From: Nemopilema nomurai | Lineage: Eukaryota; Cnidaria; Scyphozoa; Rhizostomeae; Rhizostomatidae | Assembly (NCBI GenBank): GCA_003864495.1 | Contig: ML133488.1 | Coordinates: 2,673,193 to 2,737,192, forward strand | Direction: 5' to 3' | DNA: 64,000 nt | In this document: piece after piece, positions 37,901 through 51,319 of the stretch | Layout of the letters: the number at the start of each line of letters is the position of its first letter | Numbering within the stretch: the first letter of the stretch is position 1 | The notes under the pieces: model-generated | What the model saw: only the letters and a program-made list of their open reading frames with translations | What the model was told of the DNA's origin: nothing | The model's database searches: none | Position numbers and translations under genes: made by a program

Positions 37901-40900
37901 CTTTATGCATTCAGTCTTGCTAGGCCTCGTTTTGAGTTTTTGCCACACAGAATCAATTAAGCACGTGTACAGAAAAGACTTTTGAAGTTGACAAGCTACT
38001 GCAGTGAAGCTTTTTAATATAGAAAATTAGAAATTCGAAAATTTGAAAATAGGCTTAAGGCTAGTCCCAAATGGGCAAAAGTGCCTAACATTGAATGTTG
38101 AACGTTGATTGGTCAATTATAACCAATCACGCGTTCTTCTTATCACCCTCTAGTGTTTTCGATCCGCAAATGGCTGTTTATTGTGTCAGCTTTTGGTTAA
38201 ATACCGACGTTTTCATTCTCCGAAGTGTCGGACGAAAAAGTACTTCAAGTATGCGAAAACTGGTTCCGCCATTTCTAGCTATTGTGAAGTTTTGTACCGC
38301 AAACGCAAAGCACTTGTTCTAATATTGAATAATAATGATAACGGGTAAATAATATCTAATGAAATGAAAAATATGATAAATGATATCTTGAAATGCAAAA
38401 TGCTACATTTTCGATACATGAGATGACAAAGGATTTTGAAAACAGTAATTTCATTTATAGAAGAGTGGTTATGTTGAAACGTTTGCAGAAGAGGGTAACC
38501 AGAGATGATTTTTACTTTTGATTGATCAATATGTTCAAAGGCACTGATATTGAGCAAATTGTACTTTTTTAAACATCCAGGATACATTCATTAACAATTT
38601 TTGTTTGGTTGAAGATGATTAGCAACGTGGTTTTCATTATTATAGGCTGCGTTTTTAAGAATAATCTCCTGTTGCAAAATGCACACTTTTTATAAGAATA
38701 CCTAATTATTCCGAGCCTCAATGTAAATTTGCCTTAAGATCATAGATTAAAACAAACATGTATTGTTTCATCATATATGTAATGTATATAGCGTCAAGGT
38801 GATAGTTGTTTTGCTTTGGGAGAAAACTCAGATTGACGAGAAATTTTGGTCTTGATGAAGGTTGAGCCTAGAACTATTCTTGAATTATTCTTAAATTTTA
38901 GAAACTTTAAAACTCAATATTCTTATAGACTGTATCCTTAGTGTACTACCTTACCACTAATACATTTCATTCTTGAAGTTTTATTTAAAAAAAACTAGTG
39001 TCTAAAATTATTTCTTTTTAAACTCGTCTGTAGCAAACTATTATTTTGTGTATGTTAGGAATTGCTTTTTCATGCTGGGTGTTGATGCATACTTTTTTCC
39101 ATTGAATTTAATTTCATATTCATCGTTTAGGAGAAAAATGTAAATGCCACATTTTTACGTTGCATCCCACAGTGGTTGGCTGACCAAACAAGACAACTCA
39201 TTGTCAGAACAGTTACACGTCTACATAGCCTCAGTTTCCTGAACAAAATGCAAATGAAAATTAAAAACAGCCTGCTTTCTCTCAGAATATTTTGCGCATC
39301 TTAGTTGTGGCTTTAACAATCATATATTCTGTCCGAAAATGTTTTAATTCCGTTAAGTTGCATTTTGATGCAACGCTTTCTTTGGTATCCAGGGGCAACT
39401 GAAATCACATCTGGGCAATGCGAATTCTGAAGATCGCTGGCTCTCCGCATCCCCAACACCCGTTTCTGTCACCATGCAATTAATCCGTAGGGTCCACGGA
39501 CAAAAGGATAGGAAATCGTGGGAAATCCTGTGTGCCAACTTGCGAATACCTTTTGACTTTTTTATTAGTAATTTCCTTTTTGCGGTTTTAGGTCATTGTT
39601 TTTTACAACAGACTTTCTTCATTCATGGGAATTATCCAATATTATATATGGGATATTGAAAATGATTTGTTGACTACAACGACGGGGATACGAAGTCTTT
39701 GAGAAACATGTCGTTTACCCCCTTGAGTATGCTTGAAATTCAGGATCTCCCTCAATAGAAAGAAACTATTGCAGGGGGGTCAGAACATTTGAAAACTTAA
39801 TGAGCTGCCGTTGCATTCTTGAGAGTTTTTCGGTCACAAATTTTGCACTCAAGGTGCTGTACTGAGTTTGTTTATGTTGCTGTTTGATTGATTGAAGATG
39901 TTTTTTCTTACCAAGTCGCTTCAGGACCTCAAAATTCCAGCAACACCAGACATGAACGAGCGAAGACACGAGGGAGAAATCAACGGCAGAACTAGCAAGG
40001 AACTCAGGGACTTGATACAACTGAATGGCTCTGAAGGATCAGAGGCCTCGGAGTCTGAAGAAGAGGTGATCCCATATGTGACACTGGAACAACTGAAAAT
40101 GGAACTACGGAGAAACTACGAAGAACAGCAAGCAGCGAGGCTAAAAATGCGTCAAATGGAGGCTGAAAAGAACTCAGGGCCTCCAAAAATACCCGAGAAA
40201 ATCACCAAGACAGCCGTGCTAGAGAGGGTAGGCTCCTTGGGGAACAGCTCATCTGCCAAGAAGCCTGAACTGAAAAGGATGACCATTTCGGCTGCCGATC
40301 TGAAGTCAGCAAGTGTCTTGAAGCCAGTAAACAGAGACAAGTTGAGGCCACAACTAGACAAGGCCATGGAGAATGGTAGGCCCTTTATTTGGATTGCTTT
40401 ACACTCTACCTAAGTCTTGTTTCAGCAAGAGCAGTAGGCATCCTATAAACTTAAAGGCGATGTAGGAGAGTCTTAATCGTTCCTCTCCAGTCCATATTTA
40501 CTGTTTTCAATAAATGATCTATTATAGCAATAATGTAATCTAACTTAACTATGGGCGAAAACTTTGTGAAATCCGAGTGTTCAGACTTAAAAAAATAAGA
40601 ACTTCGGATATAAGCCGAGTTCAAAGCTCAAAACGCAATGGATTTTTGCAGTATAAGTCATTTGAAGCTGTTGCGATTAACGTCCATACTTCTAAGATCG
40701 TTTCAAAAAATGTTGATATAAGCCAATTGCAATCTGCATTTCAGAAGCAAATATGAAAAAACTTGAAAAAGCGTTAAATCACCCTTTGGGGTTTGAGTAG
40801 AAGAAGGACCATTGTGATAACCCCACGGTTTTTGCTTGCGAACACGATTTAGTTGTTTTGAAGCATCATTTCGACGGAAGAAAGTTAAAGGATAAAGAAA

Positions 40901-42591
40901 TTCACAGCCGTTCAGAAAAGTTTTGAAATTCACTTTGACCTGTCAACATTTGTTTTTTTAGCTATAGGGAGTAGTCATCTGTCATAAAGAACAAATCTAT
41001 TTCTATGTAAATGAAATATAAATTCTTCATGCATTCTTTTGTTTGGTGTCATTTGAAGAATGAGCAATCCATCGCATCCCAACGGGACCCTAACAATATT
41101 AAACTTAATCTAAAACACAAGCTACCATTGCAACAATGCTAAAAATGTGGAAAACTTATGAAAATCTTATTTAGGTGAGAATGGTGTTTCTCCAACACGG
41201 TCTGTGCCGGAAACGAAGCCGCGACCGAAGTCTCACCATCGGAATGAGCCGATGCCTCAAAAGCAAAGACCCCCGCCCCAGGACTTTGACGAGATTCTTC
41301 TGGCTGCGGAGGAATCTCACCGCAAGCGAACCCAAAGTAGCGGCAGTAAGATCGGCGTGTCGCCGCGTCACGATTCCATGGCGTCGACTGGGATGTCATC
41401 TCGATCAGGCTCCATCTCTATCAACAGTGGATCCCCAGATAAAAAGTCCGTCAAGGAGATTTCAGAAGACTGGAATCAATATTTCTCACAAAAGAGCAAT
41501 GTTCAGGTAACTCTAACGCAAACTTTGCGCAATCCGTACCCCTTAACATTTCAACGTCCATTTTCGACCTGAGAAAAGTGGCTGAAATGCCAAATACCCC
41601 AACAACAGCATTCCAAGTAAGCTAGATAATCCAATTCGTTGGATAATGTGACAGAATTCTTCAAGGAATAGGAAAATAGATTTTCCTATCACACTTTTTC
41701 TTTCCTTTTACTATGGAACATATTTATAGGTGAAGTCGATCAAAAATTTCGAGTTTGAATTAACGAAATCCTTAAATCTCTTTCGAATCTCTAAAATTTC
41801 ACAACTTTTTATATTCCAAGATGTGTTTTTCTTTGATGCTTGACAAATATGCTGATGAAAAGGCCGTTAGAAATGGAACGCTTACTAAGCTAAAAAGCAT
41901 TGGAGTAAAATCCATCTATACAAAGGAGCAGTATCTTAATAACCTTGTTCAATATGTAATTTGAAAATGGTTTTTATGAAAATCAAACATGTTTAACCAT
42001 ATTGAGCCTTTCTAAGGCCTTTTTTAAACAAATCGATGCTAGACGGGGGTCCAAACCATGTCAAATCGATGCTTGACGGGGGTCTAAACCAGACTAAATT
42101 TCACGATCGCAATCAAGTTATTGCTTTTGCTCTTATTTACATTGTACTCAGGATGACTTTGGCGAGTTAATTTTCAATGGAATTTATAGTCTGAGCTTTA
42201 AGGCTATATGCAAAGGCATAAAGTATAAATTGATTTTAAAAACTTAGTGGCATGCCAACCAATAAAATGATCAATTCGGCTAATACGTCACAATAGGGCC
42301 TCTCCATTTTATTAGGCCTAGAAAAATTCTGAGACAGTTGATCAAACAAATGAAGAAATAACCAAGGAGCCTGTATTTCTACAGTAGCTTCGGGAAAATC
42401 TTGCTCTCGAAAGTGAACTTTTTCTTAACCATGCTCTTTTGGCGACAGTCGTAGTAAATTTGGTAATCCTAATAATCGAAAAAGTTGTGCCTTTTTAGTA
42501 TGAGATGCGTATGTTTGATGACCTATTTCTCTTTTAGAGCCCAACAAATACTGGAGACGCTGATCTAATGGACCTATTCAAGGACTGGTAG
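34987..42591 (+). CDS. DUF4706 protein, C1orf198-like
   Basis: Function unknown. Four exons join in phase: 34987-35370, 39925-40375, 41175-41506, 42538-42591 (TAG), 406 residues. Residues about 38-86 (YMRYFGGVNSLYRNI ... KHGRNGWRTLSQNDQDRAFD ... IVNKFV) match the DUF4706 pattern as I remember it from human C1orf198: aromatic-Phe start, KYG/KHG-x-x-W-x-x-L and a QD pair followed by D. The middle is low-complexity and charged (a Ser/Glu-rich patch, then a likely coiled coil TLEQLKMELRRNYEEQQAAR). The C-terminus ends LMDLFKDW, reminiscent of the FLDNW end of C1orf198. The first exon lies 4.5 kb upstream of the second; the link rests on phase 0 at both ends and on the family architecture. The start is the first ATG of the frame (34987). 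Confidence 0.72.
38103..38290 (+). repeat. Dispersed repeat family, copy B (best preserved)
   Basis: Begins with TGATTGGT, an 8-base loop, then ACCAATCA (perfect 8-bp arms), then TTCTTATCACCCTCTAGTG, ATCCGCAAATGGCTGTTTAT, TGTCAGC, GACGTTTTCATTCTCC and GTGTCGGACGAAAAAGTAC. It lies in the long first intron of the DUF4706 gene. It serves as reference for the other copies at 11371, 22855, 51320/54548 and 60175. Confidence 0.75.
42030..42096. repeat. Two-copy direct repeat, about 33 bp
   Basis: AAATCGATGCTAGACGGGGG and AAATCGATGCTTGACGGGGG, each followed by TCYAAACCA, lie head to tail in the last DUF4706 intron. Confidence 0.9.
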
Positions 42592-43550
42592 CTTGAAATT
42601 TCTTATCAAATTGTTTTACGTGGTGAGAAGATTAATTTTCTTTTACATCCCAATTTCGATAGCCAGAATGCGTTAGAAAGTTTCGTTTTACCGCATCTAG
42701 ATGGATTCGCATCTCATTTATGTTTTGAATGTTTTTAATGCATCAAATGCACTGTCTCTTTGTTTCTCAGTTGTAAATGTATAATTTGTAGTTCAGTACA
42801 GCAATAATGTCATCCGATTTCCTTAGCACCTCGTATTCATGGAGGTTGATTTACTTGCATGAATTTAGAATGAGTAATTGGACAATAATTTAAAGGCGAC
42901 GGTTCTTTTGTTAAATGACCTTTGGTTGAGTGTGCCCTTTTCAAACACTGTTTCTTTTATAAGATATCTAGGTAGAATAGTAAACGCCCTGCAGATATAG
43001 GCGATTTAGTACCAACAAAGGACCAACAAGTTTGCAAGCTTTTCAGTTTCAAACTTAGTTTAGGTCTGTCATTCATTTCTACCACTGAACTTCATCCAAA
43101 ACCCAATCAACAATTGGTAGGATGGTCCGACATTGATCCGTTACTTTATGACTGCATAAGTAAGATGTTGCCAGAACTATGTGTCTTAGTACGTAGGCCA
43201 TGAATGGAGTCAAAGTAGTAAGTAGGCCATGAATGGAGTCACGATACATCGAGCATGTCTCGGAGAACCCGAAAAGGCTAAAAATCTAAATCTTTAACAA
43301 ATCTGAAACTTTTGTGTTTAGATTATTATACTGATGATTCTGCTGATGTAGATGTGAGGAAATTTACTTTTTTGTAGAATAACACCAGCACATTGAGTAT
43401 TTATTTTCTTTTTGCATGAGTTTCAATTTAAGCTTAGGTTTGGTATGGAATTGTAATTACGACGTAACATAGCTATTTTTTTGCTATTTTGTTTCTTTCT
43501 GTGAAAGAAATACCGTAGCCGTTAAGTGGCAGGACTTTGCAGACACTGAG

Positions 43551-43670
43551 ATTTTCATTTGAGCCAGATTTTCATTTGAGCCAGATTTTCATTTGAGCCA
43601 GATTTTCATTTGAGCCAGATTTTCATTTGAGCCAGATTTTCATTTGAGCCATATTTTTCATTTGAGCCAG
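43551..43670. repeat. 17-bp tandem repeat, 7 copies
   Basis: ATTTTCATTTGAGCCAG is repeated seven times; the sixth copy ends in T instead of G, and the last carries one extra T. It is intergenic, about 1 kb past the DUF4706 stop codon. Confidence 0.97.
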
Positions 43671-44055
43671 ATGGCAGTGAATTAATTGGTAGGATAGCAA
43701 CATTTGTAATATCGTGATTACGTTTTCAGTTCTTAGTCGATGGTTTTCCGTGTATTTCAGTTAAGATATGTAACGCATGTTTCAGGTAACTCAGAAGAGT
43801 TTCGAAATTATTTATGGCTGAGAAATGTCATTTCTGCCAGCCATAACCTAAACGTTTCATATTTAGCCTGCTACCTTCCCTATTTACGATGCGGTTTACT
43901 TAAGAATTAAGGCCTTTCCTTCTGAAATTTTTTAGCCCTTACCTACCCTAATTTCGAGGAATAATTTCGTAAATTCGTAAAATTTTGTAACAAAATTTTG
44001 CACATAGGGTTATGCTTTTTTACAAATATAGCTTAATTGAAATCGGTTTTATTAA

Positions 44056-44132
44056 AAATTGCCAAAAAGTGCATGCCATCTACGTATAGTTGCCAAAAAA
44101 TTGTCAAAAAGTGCATGCCATTTTACGTATAG
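44056..44132. repeat. Two-copy direct repeat, about 43-bp spacing
   Basis: AAAAAGTGCATGCCAT followed by TACGTATAGTTGC occurs twice, with small indels between the copies. Confidence 0.85.
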
Positions 44133-46759
44133 TTGCTTAAACATACCATTCACCTTATTTCATAAAAAAATTAACAAGTCCATGTTGATTTTGAAAATTC
44201 CTGACCTTTTAATAACTTCTTGATGACGTCTGTTGTGACCGCTTTGGACTACAACCGAGGCAAAATTTTTTGCCACTGTCGTTTATTCTATTTTATTAGA
44301 ATTGCACAGAGGCTCAAAATTTTGACTTCATCAGCTTCGTCGTGCTCAGTCAGTTTCTGAGCAATCGTTAATAGTAGAGATTTGTAGCATAATGTTTTGT
44401 AAATTAATTGATTATGTACATATTAAGTAATCCACGTATTTGTTGTCACTGTCTGTCATCAAATATATGCTTTCATCAGAATTCCAGAAAGTACACTGCG
44501 TGGCTCTTTCTGTTCTGTATCAAATCTGTAGCAAACACAATCAGCCACTGAAACGTTATAGAACACGGGTAAAGCTAGCTAGCACCTCTCTAAAGACCTC
44601 TCCACTTGTATCAAGCAACAGGTCTATGAACGGAATGGCAACTGACACTTAAAGATAGAGAGGGCAGGGCACATAAGCCAGTGAATTTAACTGTTAGCAA
44701 CAGACCCTTGTTGCTTAACTATACGGAGAATCGTCTATTCATGAATATGCCCGACATGTCATAGTCTAATCACTTCACACACAACTACTTTGAATGCTCT
44801 GCCCACTTTGATTTCTGAAAATCAAGACATTTTGCATTTTACATGATTTGAATGCAGCAGCGATTTTGTAGTCCCTTGACAATTTCATACCACAGGTGCA
44901 GCACTTCAGCTTTCAAATGGTAATTGTTAGCTAATACCAAATAGAAGAAACATAACAATACACAAGCATTTACGTGAAAATGCTAATATGACTGAATGTA
45001 AGGTAGCGAAGGCAACAAGCGATGATTGCAAAGAAGCAAGAAAGCAAAACGTGCTGGTAAACAAATTACTAAAAATTTCATGAGAAACACGGAAAGGATT
45101 GCAAGATGAGTCAATAAGGAAGAGAATTTGATCTCTCCATTTGAGCAAGAGAGAAGCCACAGAGCTTATGCCACTAGTAGGAACTTGAAATATATCATTC
45201 TCAACTATGGAGCCTCGACTCTCTCAGTGAAAGAAGTCCAGCTCAAAAAATTGCCACTGGCCTAAGAAAAGAGCAAAACACAGCTTATAACTTGAGAACT
45301 GTGCATTACCACAATGAATGGAATGACAAGGTAAGACAAAAATTATTTTATGTATTCCAATAGTGTGATGACATTTACAACGAATAATATCCATGAGCAT
45401 CAAGTATCCACAATTTCTATCGCGATTGTAATCATCACTTCATTTTCATCCACACACCAACAAACAATTTTCTGGAATCAAAAGTATTGACTAGGCAGTA
45501 CTGTTGATCAAGTTAGAGATCAAGTCGATAGCTAGAACATATGGAATTGTAACTTAACGAGTTGATGGGAAGGAATGGTAGCAAGTCAGTGTTTGTGCTC
45601 TGATAATATAAGGTGATCTTGATGAAAAATGTTTGCCCTGATACATATTGCAATAAGCATTCACCGTGCCTGAAATAAAATATGGAGGATGAGTTGCCAG
45701 AACACCAGCTCTGAGTATCAGGAGGCAGAGGAAGAACTAGACCCTTCTAAGGCCAGCAAAGGTTGCAACATAAAGTTCATGGTTCTCTTTCTCTCTGAAG
45801 TTCTCGTGGAACATCCCTCGAGGGGTTTGCATTGCTATGTTCTACAGTACTGACACAACAGAGCTGAATTTCATCATCAGTCTGAATTTCATAACTGGTT
45901 TGGTGAGTAGTGTCGGGATGTTCACTAGGGGCAAATCCTTTGTTGTTCAAACCTCAAGAGATATTACAGATATGAAAGCTTCACGGAAAGTCCAATTGTG
46001 AATCAGGGAATTAGAAGGTGAGGTCGCCAAGTAGTTTGCTCTGTAATCATGGATTTAATAATTACCGAACTGGAAGTTTTCCGTGAAGGTAAAAACCAAA
46101 ATATAGAAAATTGAGTTTGATTTCCAAGAATTAAAAACAGCTGGCATAGTTATAAGGCATTTCATGGGCTTGCTCTTCTCATACAAAGTCGATGTTTCAG
46201 GAATTTTCTGATCCTTTAATCGGACCATACGTAATACCAGAACTGAACTTAGGATTCCACCTGCAAAGGCTCATATTGACAAAAGAGCTTTGTCTGTGAG
46301 CTGCTGTTTGGGGCCAGTGAAGCTATGAAATCAAAGTTAATCCTCAACTAGCTACTTAACTTAATTTAAGAACATCGTAAGTGTAGAGTCCAAGCACCAA
46401 AAGTAACGATTTGAAATAGTGTCCTTAAGCTGACTTTATTAATTTTTGGACGCATCAATTAAGACCAATCAATTTTATGTTGAAAATATTTGCTGCATTA
46501 TTTCAAAAGAAATGTAAAAGAGTAGAAGCCACAGAGTGCCTTATGGTTTGTATGTCAGTTAATTTATTTGCTGGCCAATGCAATCTTATCTGGTTTCCAT
46601 TTATTAAAGAGAGGCTACATTAAACATACTGGATAAGTGAGAGTTTATGAGAGAATCGTAGTAAAATTGTTCCCTTAGTAGAATTTTAGGGGGCGTGGAA
46701 ATGACACCATGTTCATAAACGTATTCTGCACTAGAATAGCTTATTGGGTAAAGGAGAAC

Positions 46760-47170
46760 AGTGAAGAGTAAAATGGTGACAGTACTTGCAGGAGAATCAT
46801 AGCAGGGTGCTCCTCAAGGGTCAATTCTGTTGGCATTCATGTTTACAAAATACTTTTCCAGTTGAACAGAAGTAACTCAAGAAGCCTTCATTAGTATAGG
46901 TTTCAGCTTTGACTTCTACAGTCTCGTGTCATCAGAGGTTTGCGTAGATACACGCTGGAGATAATAACGATTGGTTAACTGGCGCTATGCTCGAAGCATT
47001 CGAGTCCTTCTATAATGAAAGTGTGGGAGGATATTTATAATCACAACTATGCAGATGACAATATAGTCTGGCTTGCACATGATAGTAAAAGTAATTTAAT
47101 TAACGACTTGATCCAAATTTGACATTCAATGTTGATAAACACAAGCTTATTATCTTGGAATCAACTCAAT
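46760..47170 (+). pseudogene. Decayed non-LTR retrotransposon (LINE) reverse transcriptase fragment
   Basis: Three RT landmarks occur in order but in different frames: GAPQGSILLAFMF (46806 onward; the GVPQGSILGP block), YADDNIVWLAHDSK (47048 onward; the catalytic YADD block) and FNVDKHKLIIL (47125 onward; the block just after the catalytic core). In-frame stops and frameshifts between them show a non-functional fossil. The order and spacing fit a CR1/Jockey-like LINE, but the clade is not resolved. Sequence on to about 47720 may be its 3' tail; the 5' end is not definable. Confidence 0.75.
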
Positions 47171-50100
47171 CTTAATCAATGGCAAACTCCTATCACTGGT
47201 TGTACTACTATCCAAATTGAGGAGTAGGTGCTATTGACCCAGTTAGATATGGAATCCCATTTCAAATTGATATAATAATAATAATAAACAGTTCTTTATA
47301 CAGGGGTAGCCTTTTCAGCAACGAAAGTGCTGTTATCAATAAGGGCCCTGCTAAAAACATAAAAGGTCTTAGAAAAAAAGAAAAAAACTTAATTAAACTT
47401 GAGTTAATTACAATCAAAATCTCTAAAGTTTTTAAAAAATTGTCCACTATCTTTACATTTTTTTCTTACGATGAAAAATGTTCTCTCAACTTGGATTTAA
47501 AAATTACAATTGATTCCAGGGAACGTATATCTCTTGGAAGTTCATCGAAGCAGTACGGCCCTTGAAAGTAAAGGGACCTTTTCGCAGTTTCTGTTTTAAC
47601 TAAAGGCAGTCTAAGTAGCGATTTATTGCTTCTTGTTTCGTGTTTATGGTGATAGAAGTAGCTTCAACATTTTTTTAAGATTAGAAAGAGAAAATTTAGT
47701 ACTTTGTATCTACATGTAAATGTTAAAGCACATTTAACATATTATGCTAGCTTTATGTACCTTTACGTACCTATTTTTAAATTGGCAAAAATTGGTATTG
47801 ATATAGCTGTGAAATGTTCAAAATTTAGTAAAGGAAATTGCAATGTTGTGCTTATTATTCGTGCGAATTGTATGCCATGAATATAAAAACATATTTTGGG
47901 GAAAAGGGGGTCAGATGTTCTGGCACTTTTGCCGGGCATCGCCTTTGCATCGAGAGGTGGCTCGCAAGCTTTGTATCAATAGCATATTCTCTGTAAACAA
48001 TATCTAGAAAGTCTTCTATTACAACAAATGCAACACACCCAGTCATTCTTTATATTGGGTGTGTGTGACGGAATTTGAATCTGCTGTGAGTAGTTTTCAA
48101 GACGAATCTCAGCAGTTGGGGCCCTCCCACTCTCGCTTGGCCACATTATTTCAATCTACAAGACCCAATTTCTTTGCAGACAAAAAATATCATCTAACAC
48201 TCGTAGTTATTATAATGCTTGGTCCATCATTTAAAATATTTACTTGGTGCTATGACGTAGTTCGTTAGCTGTGGGTCAAGGCACCCGCATTCTCTAGCCA
48301 AAGTGTTCAACTTGAAGAGGGTTATCTTTGCTCCGAGCGTGTTTCAAATAAGACGGTCTAACAGAATAACAAAGCAATAGATTTGGAGATGTGAATAGAT
48401 TATCGACACTAACAAATATCTTTCAGTTTCTGCTCATTTTCCCAAGAAAAGGAATTGGCTTCGGAGAGTCACTCCATTGTCACTTGTCAGCTCTATCATT
48501 ACCCAACGAGTGGGAGATGAAATGACAGGTGTCACAAAGGCTCATTATTCATGAGTGTACTGGCGATATATACTATGTGCCTGGAAATCGTTCATTTAAT
48601 CTTCTATTTCTGAACAATGTCAGATACAGTGAAATATTATCGTAAATTTATAACCTAACCTTATTGCTTGGATGTACAAGGGGGATTGTTCACAAGTTAA
48701 CACTATCAAACTGTTGGAACATCGCAGACTGTATGATATCTTTCTAGCTTGTAAACAAACCTATAAGATGTGATGATTTATTGGGAAGAATAAACTATTT
48801 TTGTGTAGTTTAATTGAAGTTAACCGAAATCAGGTCAAAATGATTAATGAAATGCTGTTAAAGAATTATGGTCGTAGTAAAAAAGATTTAGTTGGACTCC
48901 CGAGGTCCTATCTTGTTTCAATATGCCAAAAAGGAAATCCGTATAAAAAGATATTCATTTAAAATTAAAACACTGTGACCAAAATTGATGTCTACGATTC
49001 TTATTGGTTATCAGCGTATTATCGCTTCTGAATCTGAAAGCATAACGTACCAAGATAAGTCTACTATTGAAAGACAATTCAGTTCTTAATAGGATTTTTG
49101 GGCTCAGTTCCAAACAATATTTTTAGCTGCAGATTAAGATACGTAATGAACTGATTGAAGCATTATGTTGCACATATAGGAATATAAGAAAGGGAAGATA
49201 GTATGAAATGCAATCGAAATAATGTGGAGAAACCACGTTTAGAAATAAGAATGCAATTTCGACGCTGTTGGATGAAACTAATATATAGAAATTTGAAACA
49301 GGATTTTGATGACAAGAGGCACTGTTTTTGCAGTAATTTTTTTCCACTTTAATTTTAATTACCTTTACTATTGTAGATGGCATTGCTCGAGTTTTAATGA
49401 CCACCAACAATTGGTAGAGCTAGTTAAAAAAGGTAAACCATCTAACGAAGCATCTCCTTTTAAAGGCACATCCTTCTTCGCAATATATAGCATACCCCAG
49501 TAACAGTCAAAAGTACTACCCAGAACGCATTCCCATAAGAACTGCATTTATAATTGCTATTTATGTAAGTTGACTATAAATTAAATTCTGTCTTTGCAGA
49601 TGAAGAATTTTCTTTTCATGAAATGTTTGCACAAACCTTCATCGTGATTGTCAAACCACTCTTCATAGCTGAAACTACTTTTCTGTATAAAAATTTGTGA
49701 CTTGGCAAGATAATTTTTGAAACTTCGTTGAATTAGGTAAAATTGTGAGTAGAGCTGGCATTCCTTCAGATGTGAGAAAAATACAGCATACACAACGGTG
49801 TACCGATTTATCACAACATACAAAATCACCTTGCCTTGTTCAATTTTATTGTGATGTTACCAAGCTTCCAGTGCCAGCATGTCACAGAATTTGACGGCAT
49901 ATATAAGTACATAATTTTTCATTTCAAGTAAAGTACACTGTACGTCAAGATTGGGGTCTTTAAAATCCAAACCATCTCCAACAAATGTGTAGCTTAAACT
50001 GGAACGAAGGCTAGCAACTTCGAAAAGAGAAAAGCAACAACAAAAATGACTCGTAAATTTGAGCGAATCTTCCATACGCTGGACATTGGCTATCTTGTAT

Positions 50101-51319
50101 ATGAATGCTTCTTCTACTTCTGGATACTAGAAAGTGTTATAATGTGGTCTGGATCTTTGTTTGGTTCGAAGATCTTCATTCTGTGTCCGGGTTTTCATTT
50201 GCTCGGTAGTGTATTCATTTCATGTCCGCGTCTTCATTTGTCCCAAGGCATCTTCATTTGATGCCCGAGCCTTAATAGTCCGAAAGTATCTTCGGGTCAA
50301 AACTCCTTTCATTGTCATTTAGTTGCATGATTCATAAACTTCATTCAGCTAGCAGCTGGGCCATGCCTTGTTTTCCTTCCACCGAGGCAATAATTACTAA
50401 CTCACATTGTAAAATGCATCTCTCTGTTCAATTGAAAATGTTCCGATGCTTAATGTAAAACCTTTAAGAAGATTACAACGATGTAAGAAACCCAAAAATC
50501 CTAGAAAATAACCAATAATTGGTTTCAAAGTCATCGCGTTAAGTCAAAGGTATAATGTTCTTGTATTTATTCTTGCAAAGCACAAATGCGATGTTCTTCA
50601 AATTTGAATTTAACTCGACATCGAGAGTACTGCGAATATCAAGAGCCGAGTTTCTTGGCGACTGTGGTATTTTGTGGCACGTCTGAATCGTACTTTAGGT
50701 AACCTAAGCAATCAATGAAATTATTATATTACGGTCACACCTAGTTTTATAACAAGCACTCTAGTAAGAATTTAACATTCATAATAACCTCCGAACTGCA
50801 TTCTAGTCAGTGTATACTAACTATTTCAAGCAAACTATGAAAACAGCTCATGCTAGGGGAGACAGATTTGCCGTGGTCATATTGTGAAGAAATGCTCTAA
50901 AATTATGACATCAGGTCAAGACGCCTATTTAATTGCACGAGAGGCCAATGACGCTATTTGCATGTTTAAGAGATGATAAGATAAAAAAGACTATACGTTT
51001 GCTTAGTATTTTTACTGTTGAAGGTAACATTCTTTGTGACAAATGAAATGGCATGTTGTTACTCAAGCATTTTATCTCGATGACAGAAACCCCGGCAAAA
51101 GGATAACATTGGCCTTGATCTTGCAAAAAAGCAATGCCTAAATTAGGTTCGATTCAGCTATAAAACAGCACCATTTACAAATCATAGACAAATCATTTTC
51201 TGACGACACTTTTTCGCACCATTACGCATCTGTCGTCTTTTAATCTAAAGGTTCTGGGGCCTATGTTTCTATGCAGGATCCCATTCTGTGTATACAGAAA
51301 GTGTTCATCTTTTCACTTG
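47171..51319. other. Gene-poor intergenic region
   Basis: AT-rich with many short chance frames. It contains a degenerate TTCATTTG-type repeat at about 50157-50262. No exon, tRNA-like cloverleaf or further element was recognised. Confidence 0.4.
50157..50262. repeat. Degenerate TTTTCATTTG-containing repeat
   Basis: GGTTTTCATTTGCTCGG, GTCTTCATTTGTCCCAAGG and ATCTTCATTTGATGCCCG recur at roughly 25-30 base spacing. The core TTCATTTG resembles the unit of the 43551 array. Confidence 0.55.

Larger units (their letters stand above)
42592..46679. other. Gene-poor intergenic region
   Basis: Apart from the short tandem repeats listed separately I see no convincing exon, RNA gene or element. Stretches between 44900 and 46200 are richer in purines and could be the decayed upstream part of the LINE fossil, but no domain motif could be read. 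Confidence 0.4.

Noticed and set aside
37616..37960. 114-codon open frame in the DUF4706 first intron
   Set aside because: No domain recognised. A CAG acceptor lies nearby, but joining it would break the phase-0 link from 35370 to 39925, and the frame does not extend the known family.
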